This document shows, piece by piece, positions 1 through 9,400 of a stretch of DNA of 36,909 bases. The stretch covers positions 1 through 36,909 of the forward strand of contig CAKURW010000015.1 in the NCBI GenBank assembly GCA_934675795.1, given 5' to 3'. This DNA is from an uncultured Collinsella sp. (GTDB lineage: Bacteria; Actinomycetota; Coriobacteriia; Coriobacteriales; Coriobacteriaceae). Numbering within the stretch: position 1 is the first letter of the stretch; each line of letters starts with the position of its first letter. The position numbers and the translations under genes are program-made. Under the pieces are notes generated by a model. That model did not search any database. It worked only from the letters and a program-made list of their open reading frames with translations, and was not told the DNA's origin.

Positions 1-160
1 GACGCGCCCCCGCAGTGCCCGCTTCCCCCGAGAACAATTATCAGTGCAGGTAGAAAGCTTGCCGATTTTCGAAAAAGCCGGCTATGGTTGACCCCTGCGG
101 CCTAAACGTAGTAGATAGGCCCTTTTCGTGGCGCAGCGTCAGACCAGTCTATTTGGGACG
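1..160 (+). repeat. Left copy of long terminal inverted repeat
   Basis: Bases 1-134 match the reverse complement of 36884-36751 with scattered substitutions, and similarity resumes to about base 160 in a shared block like cagtcttttgggacggg. Read in this direction the repeat lies upstream of the adhesin gene; the other copy, read on the minus strand, lies upstream of tex. A conserved promoter-like core (TTGACC, 18 bases, TAGATA at about 88-117) is visible. The role is unknown. A dispersed intergenic repeat that also forms contig ends is the simplest reading. Confidence 0.8.
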
Positions 161-338
161 GGGCTATTTTGTGGGTTGTGGGGGATAAAGATTGCCGACG
201 GTTTTATCCCGCCGAACCCCTTTGATGGCGCGAATGGTTCGATTTGACGACCGAGTGGCAACCTGACGCGGAATGGCGGGTCGTTTAAATTGCTACACTT
301 TTAAGTATATAGCGATGTCCTGCCTTGCGTTTTTGCGC
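161..338. other. Upstream intergenic region without gene
   Basis: No credible reading frame is visible. A small hairpin pairs gggataaa (182-189) with tttatccc (203-210) but has no T-run. AT content rises towards 285-315. Probably upstream regulatory DNA of the adhesin gene. Confidence 0.4.
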
Positions 339-347
339 GGGGGGGGG
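339..347 (+). repeat. Homopolymeric G9 tract upstream of adhesin promoter
   Basis: Nine consecutive Gs lie 34 bases before the TATAAT box at 382-387, next to or just upstream of where the -35 element should be. Homopolymeric G tracts at promoters of surface-protein genes are classic sites of slipped-strand phase variation because tract length changes promoter geometry. That variation actually occurs here is inferred. Confidence 0.7.
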
Positions 348-354
348 CGTATAT

Positions 355-387
355 TTGCATCGATGGGGACGACGACACACATATAAT
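355..387 (+). promoter_or_regulatory. Probable promoter of the giant adhesin gene
   Basis: A perfect TATAAT at 382-387 sits about 35 bases before a strong ribosome binding site (ggggagg, 416-422) and the ATG at 429. No good -35 box exists at 17 bases; ttgcat at 355-360 is 21 bases away. This suggests that the promoter is weak, activator dependent, or sensitive to the length of the G tract upstream. Confidence 0.6.
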
Positions 388-428
388 GAGCCGCTTCATG
401 CCGTCCTCATGGATAGGGGGAGGCCTTC

Positions 429-3400
429 ATGAATCGCGTGTGCGTGAGAGCTCGAGAAATGCTAAAGCCTTTTGGCAAGAAAACCAATACCGCCAAGCGC
501 GTCCTGAGGGTCTTGGCCGTCCCGCTGGCGGCGTGTGCGCTCTTGTTTGGTGCGACGAGTGCGTTGGCTGCCGTGAGCGACCATACCGTGCAGACGGTGA
601 ATCCTACCGGCACCACGGTCAATCTGTTCGACTACTGGGTCGTTAATGGCGACAATGACAACTCGGCAAACATCAATAACTATAACAACAATGACAACAC
701 CGGCATCAATAAAGACCATCAGCTCAAGTTCAATGGCGGTGCCGGATCAGGCATTAATAAATGGACGGGCAGAAGCAATATCAACGGTTTTGGACGTCTT
801 TCATTTGTGAAGAACACGCTGGTGGATGGCTATCCGGCAATCAACAATGGCACCTACACCTCCCAAGGCCAGGGTGTTAACTACACCGATGAGTCGCTGG
901 CCTATCTCTTTAATAACGACAGCCAGGCAAATGGCAAGCAGGATGGCAAGGCCGTCCACAACAACGTGAAAGGCCTTTTCCAGCTCAAGGACGGCTATTA
1001 CGTTTACGACTCGTATGGTTCTGGCGGCAACTATGCCGTATATAACTCCACGACTAACACCTTTGACGTCTACGATAAGGCGGGCGTATATAAGGGCGGC
1101 GTATCAGATGCAAATCTGGGCCAGTTCTTCCCCTTCGACTCGGCTGACAAGGTTTTTGATGAGAAGGGCAACAGCCTCTCCCCTAAGCAGATCATTGATG
1201 GAAGCACGAATCTCAACCATCACTTTGGAATGTCCGTGACCACGGAGTTTGTCCAGCCTGCGAGCGGCAAGACCACCGGTAACAAAGATATGATCTTCGA
1301 GTTCTCGGGCGACGACGACGTATGGGTCTACATCGACGGCGTACTCGTGGGCGATCTGGGTGGCATCCACGAGAAGGCGACGCTCAAGATCAACTTCGCC
1401 ACCGGTGGCGTGCATGTCGGTCATGTTGACAATGCAAATGATCCCGAAAAGACAATTCAAGACACCACCATTAAGGCGATGTTCCAAGCTGCCGGCGTAG
1501 ATACTTCAAACAGAAGATTCTCCGGCAACACCTTCCTCGACAGCTCCAAGCACACGCTGAGCTTCTTCTACCTGGAGCGTGGTGCGGGCGCATCGAACAT
1601 GTCGCTTAAGTTCAACCTCACCACCCTGCCGTCGTCCGAGGTCGCGAAGGTCGACCAAAACGGCGAGGCAGTCCAGGGTGCCGAGTTTGCTCTGTATCAG
1701 TCAGATGCCAACTGGAACGCGCAGGGTGAGCCCATCGCTCAGGGCACGACGGACGCCAATGGTCAGTTGGTGCTTCTGAAGTCGGACGGTTCCGTTCTTT
1801 CGTTCGATAGCCAGCATGCTGAGAAGCACGACTACTTTGTACTCAAAGAGGTTAGCCTGCCCAAGGGATACCGCTCAAGCCTGACCTCGTCGACCACTGC
1901 AACGCCAGGTGAGCTGCACCTGCAGTACAAGGCCGCGGCAAGTGGCACGGGTGGCGTGGTGGTTGCGCCGCAAACAACGGTCACAACAGCCAACAACGAA
2001 CAATGGACGGGCAGCCGCATGTGGCTGAACGGCGGCTATCTGGCCGCTAAGGAGACCATTTCCCTTAGCAAAGAGACGAAAGACAATAAGGATAAACCCA
2101 TTAGCTCGGGTACGACCTTTGCTGTCGTGCTCAAGCGCACCGATAAAACTAAGAAAGACACGGACGTAAACGCGTGGACGGCGGTCACGGGCAACCCGCT
2201 CAATGGCTACAAGCTGTGCTCCAAACACGGCATTGAGGGCGCGGTCGAGGCTGCCAAATCGGCGGATACGAACGTCTTTGGCGTCAACACTAAGGGCGAC
2301 TACGAGGTAACGGTCAGGTCGCTGCCCGGCGATATCGAGAAGTACGCCGCCATGATGACGGACAAGTCCCAGTCCGAATATACCGTGGCGGTGTATCACA
2401 CTACAGCATCGTCTCTGGCGGAGGCAACCATCGATAACACCTCCATGGTGCAATATCAAACGATAAACAGGCAGTTCTCTACGGTGATCCACCTCACCAA
2501 CGTTCAGAACCGTCTGTTTGTGCAGAAGGTTGACGACCTGGGCAAGCCCGTGAACGGCGCGACGTTTGAGCTGTACCAGGCCAAGGACGTTACCGGCGAT
2601 AGTCCTAGAACGTGTGCCATTAAATCGGGTGCCGAGCCGTATGACACCGTGCAGGCAAACGGCATGACCTATCCGTATGACATTAAGGGCGCTGCATGCT
2701 TCCCGCTCGATTCGGCGAAGCATGCGCCCCTTATCAAGGGTACGTACTACCTGCGTGAGTCTGTAAGTCCAGATGGCCATGAGATCAACAACACCATCAC
2801 CAAGGTAATCGTGGACGACTCGGGCGTATATGTGGACGCCGGCGAAGAGAACGATGGCGTGCTCAGCATGAGCGGCCCGGGTTCGCTGATTGCCTCCCTG
2901 GCGCAGTTTGGCTCTCCTGATTCCATCGACAACACGCTTACGCACATCAAGGGCAAGCTGCAGAGTGCAGTCGTTGACGCCAACGGAAACCTGACATGGG
3001 GCCCGACAAGTCCTACGGACAACTGGATGCATATGCGCTATGACAAGACGGCGCAGGGCACCAAGACCATTCTGCGCTATGTCGAGGATGGTGGCGATCG
3101 CGACGGTCAGCTGGCGACCATCTTTGCCGATACGGGCGTAAACCGCATGGCTCTTTATCAAGAAGACGATTCAGCATATATAGACGATGCCTCCAAGACC
3201 CGTACTAAGCTGGGCACACTCCAGCTCAATCATCTCTTTACCACGGCAACGGCCGTGCAGTATACCGATTGTCGCGTGGCACCTCTGCAGGTGACCAAGA
3301 CGGTGACGGCAGATACTGGTCTTACTGCACCCACTAAGGATGCGAATAACAAGGATCTGACGTTTACGTTTAAGTTCACCCTGCCGGAGTCCCAGAAGGG

Positions 3401-6400
3401 CTACGAGGCGCATGTGTTCGATGCGAGCGGCAACGCTGTGGGCAATTCCTTTAAGCTTAGGAACGGCGACACCCACTCCATCAAGGCCGGCGAGACCATC
3501 CGCGTATACGGCCTTAAGAAGGGTGCCGGCTATAGCGTGAGCGAGCTCACTACCAAGCGCGAGGCGTCCAACGGCGACGTGCTGGCGAGTATCGTCAACA
3601 CCGTGACCGGTTCCGCCGAAGAGTCGGTGCTTCCGGCCGGCTTTAGCCTTGTGAGCCGTAAGGTCGGCGGCAAGGAGCAGTCGGGAACTGGCAACACCAT
3701 CGAGGGCAAGATTGTCGCGCTTGCGGGCGGACAGATTTCCGCCGATAACACGCTTGAGTTCACCAACAACTACAGCGCCAAGCCCGTAACGCTCGGCGCC
3801 CAGAATAAGCTGGGCGCCAAGAAGGTGCTCGAAGGTCGCGATTGGGCCGATGGCGATTCCTTTACCGTGCAGCTTACAGCCGACGACGGCGTTCCCATGC
3901 CCAATGGCGCCAAGAGCAAGGTGTCGACGGTCGAGCTTACCAAGAATTCCCAGACGCAAACGGTTGGCGACATCACCTATAAGACGGCAACGTTTGGCGA
4001 CATCACCTATGCCAAGCCCGGCACGTACACCTATACCATCTCGGAGGTTATCCCCGGTTCCGATGCCGGGGCAGACGGCATAAGCTACTCCGCCGCCCGC
4101 TATAAAGCGGAGGTCGTGGTGGAGGACAACCAAGCTGGTGCTCTTGTCGTTAAGAGCGTGAAGATGACGCAGGAGCGCAACGACGCGGGCGACGACACCA
4201 AGACAGAGGTTGCCGACGCGATCTTCACCAACCGCTACGACGAGCATGAGAGGAACATCACCATCCATGCTCAAAAGAGCCTAACCGACAACGCCGGGAC
4301 CTTCCTGCTTGCCCAGAATACCTTTAGCTTTACGCTTGAGGGTATGGGCGGCTATGCGGACGACGACGCAGCGTTCGACCCCAAGACGGTCGTACCGAGC
4401 ATCAAGGCCCCCATGCCTCAGGGTACCGAGGGCAACACCGCGACCGTGGGCAACAACGCCAAGGATGGCGCGGTGACCTGGCCGGCAATCTCCTATACCG
4501 CCAAGGCTGATGCGGGACGTGCCTACGTTTACAAGTTCGCCGAGGATCCCGGCAGCGTTACGGGCATGACCTACGATGGATCGGTCTATTACGCCGCGGT
4601 GCGCAACGCCAAGAATGGTGCCGGCATCCAGACCTCGGTCGAGTACTACAAGGCCGCAGAAAACAACTCGGTAAAGCAGCTGGACGAGAATGTCACGCCC
4701 TCCTTTACCAATATATATAGTGTGGATCCCACGAGCGTGACCCTACAGGGCCAAAAGACGGTGAGCGGTCGTGACTGGAATCAGGGCGAGAGCTATGCCT
4801 TTAACCTTGCTGCCGCTACGGACGATGCCGGTGCGACCGGTTTGGGCAAGACCACAAAGCAGGCGGTAACGGATGGGGCTGTTGCCATCGGCGTCAACCG
4901 GGCTGTCACCAGCACGCCCGAGTCGGGACGCGTGGCATCGTTCTCCTTTGGCACCGAAGCCGCCCCGACCGTGACGTTCAACCGCGCAGGCACCTTTAGC
5001 TTCAACATCACCGAGAAAGCTGCGCAGGATGGCCAGGCGGGCATGTCCATGGACAAGCACACCGCCCGCGCGACCGTCGTGGTGACCGACCGGGACGAGT
5101 CGGGCAACCACGCGGGCAAGCTGCGCGTGTCGAGCGTGACCTACGCCAACACCGGCGCCTCCGATGCGGACAAGGACGTAACCGACAAGGCTGCCTTTAC
5201 CAACGCGTACCATGCATCGGGCACCTTTGGTGGCGTGACGGTGAGCAAGATCCTTGAGGGTCGCGCCTCTACCGCGGGCCAGTTTACCTTTGCCGTGACG
5301 GGCCTGTGGTACAACGGCGTTCAGACGTCGGTCGACGGCGCCGAGGCTAGCCTGTCCAATAAGGCGGCGGAGGCCGGAGAGTCCAGTGCCGTGATGGGCG
5401 CAAGCGGGAAAGAGACGCTCTTTGCCCGCGAGCTCACGGAACAGGATCTGGGGCGTACGTTTGCCTATCGCATCCACGAGAACCAGCCTGCTGCTGCCAG
5501 CTACACCTATGACACCGGCTACACGGGCGATGCCATCGTGCTCGTCAAGGTTCTTGCACGCAAGAACGACCCCGCTAAGCTCTATACCGTGACGACCGTG
5601 CTCAAGGGTGCGGGTGTGACGGAGCTACTGGGCGACGGCGCCGACGCGAGCGCGCTGACGGACGGCAAGATTGCCGAGCTCAAGCAAGATTCGACTACCT
5701 ACGTGCAGCAGTACGATGCAAGTGAGGTCGGCGCCACGCCTGCCGTCTCGTTTGTGAACCGTTACACGGCAAGTCTCGACTATGGCGCCGCTGGCGGTTT
5801 GCAGATCGAGAAGACGTTGACGTATCCCAAGGATGCGACCATTTTTGGCTCGCCTAAGAGCACGTTCCGTTATATCGTCAAGCCTGCTGACGAGACATCT
5901 GCCAGCAAGGTTGGCATTTCCACGAATGGCAAGGTCTTTGAGACCGCAAGCGTTGAGGCCGACGCCCCCAAGACCGTGAGTTTGGTACCTGCGGGCGGGC
6001 TGATCTTCAATCAGAATGATGCCGGCAAGACGTTCACCTATATGGTGAGCGAGATTGACGACAAGGCGACGGACTATACGTACGACAAGACGGTCCATAC
6101 GGTTAAGGCTGTCGTGGCGGATAACGGCGACGGTACGCTTAGAGTCACGACAGCGGTAAGCAAGCAGGTCGATGGCAAGGACGAGCTCGAGGGCCAGTGG
6201 ATTTATCCGTCGGGTGCAACGTCCACCGGTGTCGCGACGGTCAAATTCAAGAACACCTATACGGTCACCGAGGCGGCAACCTACACTCCGTCCGTGACAA
6301 AGGTGGTTGTCGGTGCCGATGCTCCGGACAAGTTCACCTTTGCCATGACCGCGGCTGACGATGCTACCAAGACTGCCATCGATGGCAAGCTCATCACCGG

Positions 6401-9400
6401 CTCTTCGATGAGCGCGGAGAACGGCTACGCTGAGGAGAAGCAAACGACGGCGGCCCTCAAGGACGGGGAGCACGAAAAGATTGACTTTTCGAAGCTCACC
6501 TTCAACAAGCCGGGCACGTATAAGTTCGCTATTAACGAACAAGTTCCCAATGGTCTCGGCGAGTGGACGTATGACACGCACACTTATGTCCTGACCATTA
6601 CCGTAACCGATGAGGGCGGCAAGCTTGTGGCGCGTGCCGATGGCACGACCGGCTCGGAAGGCTTCATCTTTACCAATAGTTACCAAACTTCAACGAGCTA
6701 CGAGCTCCAGGGCGGTCTTGAGATCGTCAAGGCGCTCAACGGGCACGACCTGCATGCCGGCATGTTTGGCTTTACGGTAACGGGCGAAGGCGATGCTTCA
6801 ATCGAAAAGCTCAACAAGCTGCTGCGCGCGGATGAGGGCAAGCTTACCGTGACAAACGATGAGCCGCAGGCCGATGGCACGTCCTACACCGGTATTTTGG
6901 GTGGCCTGACCTTTGCGACGGAAGATGCGGGTAAGACGTTTATCTACAAGATCGTCGAAAATAAGGGTAACCAGGGCGGCTATACATACGACTCCACCTA
7001 TTGGACGGTAGAGATTGCGGTTAAGAATCGCGACAACGGCTCGCTCTATACCGAGACTACCGTCAAGCATTTTGACGCCAACAATGTCGAAGATACCGAT
7101 GATGCAAAGACTTATAGCTCCAAGGACGGTACCGTCAAGGCCCAGGTGTTCTTCACCAACAGCTATGTCGCGACTGGAACATTCGACGGTCTTACTGCCG
7201 AGAAGGTAATGGACTCCGGCGACAAGATTGAGGCTGGCCAGTATACGTTTGACCTGTATGCCGAGAAGGCCGACGGCGAGCTCGTATGGAGGGATGAGGG
7301 TAAGACCCAGGCGAGCGATAACGGTACCGCTACGGTCGACTTTGGTAAGGTTTACTTTAAGCTTGGCAATGCTACCAGTGGAACTCAAGAGCAGACGATT
7401 GACCTTGCCGGTGCCGTCAACGATGGCATTGCCACCAAGCGCCACAATGCCGACCACACCACTACCTACAGCTTTAACCTGGTGGCAAAGGAGCGCTTGG
7501 CCAACCTGCCCGCGGGCGTGCGTCCCGTGGACGCGTCCGCGACGTGCCGGGTGCTGCTCGAGGTGACCGACAACAACGACGGCACGCTGACGCCCAAGGT
7601 GATCTATCGCGACGGTACCGAGAACGGCAAGATCGTCTTCCACAATACGCGCGATAAGGTCAAGACGATCGGTACGGTCGCGAAGCCCAATGTGGACATC
7701 GACGGGCAGCTGCTCTCTGTGGGCGACTCCTACGTCTATACCATCAACTGGGCCAATACCGAGGCCGATGCCTTCGTGACCGTGAACGACGAGCTTCCCA
7801 CGGGCGTCGTGTTCGAGGCCTTTGAGGGCGAGTATGCCGATAAGGGCGCCGCGAGCGGCCAGTTGCTTACTTGGAACCTGGGTAAGCAACCCGCGGGCAG
7901 CCACGGTTCGGTGCGCGTGCGCGTCAAGATTACCGAGGGCGCCGTGAAGGACGTCCAGGGTGCGGTCGGCACCGTTGAGAACAAAGCTGCCGTAACGGTT
8001 GACAACAAGAGCTATACCGGCACCACGACCAATTACGTGCCCAAGAAGTCCGAGAGCGATGCTCAGGATTCGACGGGGTCGGGTGTGGCGCTGGGCGACG
8101 AACTCACCTACACCATCGGCTACAAGAACACTGAGGGCGCGTCTGCCACGGTGACGATTACCGATACCGTTCCCGCGGGGACCGAGTTCGTGGAGTTCGT
8201 GGGCGAGCATAAGGATGCCGGCTCCAAGGACAATGACGGCAACCTCACCTGGACATTGAAGGACGTTCCCGCCGGCAAGGAGGGCACGGTTCAGTTTAAG
8301 GTCCGCGTGACCGAGGACGCGTTTAAGAGCGGTGGCGCTTCGGGCGACATCTCCAATCAGGCGTCGGTGACGGTCGGCAATAACCCTGCCGTCAAGACCA
8401 ACACCACCACCGATCAGGTCTCTGACGGCCGCCTGACGCTGAGCAAGACGGTCACGGCCGCCGAAGGCATCACCGCGCCCAACAAGGCATTTACCTTTAA
8501 GGTGCTGCTCTACCAGGCCGATGGCACAACGCCGCTGGCCGGCACCTTTGCGTTCGCCGGTCGTCCCGGCGGCACCAATGGCACTTATGTAAGTGGACAG
8601 ATCAAGAGCGGTGACACCATCGCGCTTAAGGCCGGCGGCTCCGTCACGGTTACCTTGCCTACGGGTACGCACTACGAGGTGCAGGAGCTCGACTCCAAGG
8701 GTGAGCTCATGACGAGCGAGGACGGCTTTGCGGTTGCCGATAAGGCGAACCCCCAGAAGGGTACCGTCGGGCAGGCGACGCAGGCGGGCTTCACCAACGT
8801 CTACAGCGTGGAGTCCACGAAGGTGGAAAATGCCTTTAAGGTGCAAAAGAAGATCTCCGGACGCGACTGGACTAAGGCGGATGCCTTTACCATGACGCTG
8901 ACTGCCCAGGGTGAGGCGCCCATGCCCAAGGGCGCCAAGGAGGGCGTGTCGACGATTGAGCTGCACAAGGATGCCCAGGTCGGCAACTTCGGTACCATCG
9001 AGTACACCAAGCCCGGCACCTATACCTATGTGATTACCGAGCAATCGGGTGACGAGGCGTCACTCACGTTTTCGAAGGCCACCTATCGTGCCACCGTCAC
9101 GGTGACCGACGACGGCGCCGGTAAGCTGTTTGCCAAGACCAAGATTGCACAGCTGACTGACGATGACGGTGGCGCTGCTGAGCGCACGGTCGAGGCGGCG
9201 GTCTTTACCAACACCGCCAAGACCGGCAGCCTCACCGTCAAGAAGACGGTCGTCGGCGGCGACAGCCAGCGCGAGTTCGGCTTCACGGTCACGCTGACCG
9301 ACGGGGACGGCGAGCCCGTCTCCGGCACCTTCGGCAAGGGCGAGCACGCCGTGACGTTCACGGACGGCAAGGCGACCTTCACGCTCAAGGACGGCGAGGA

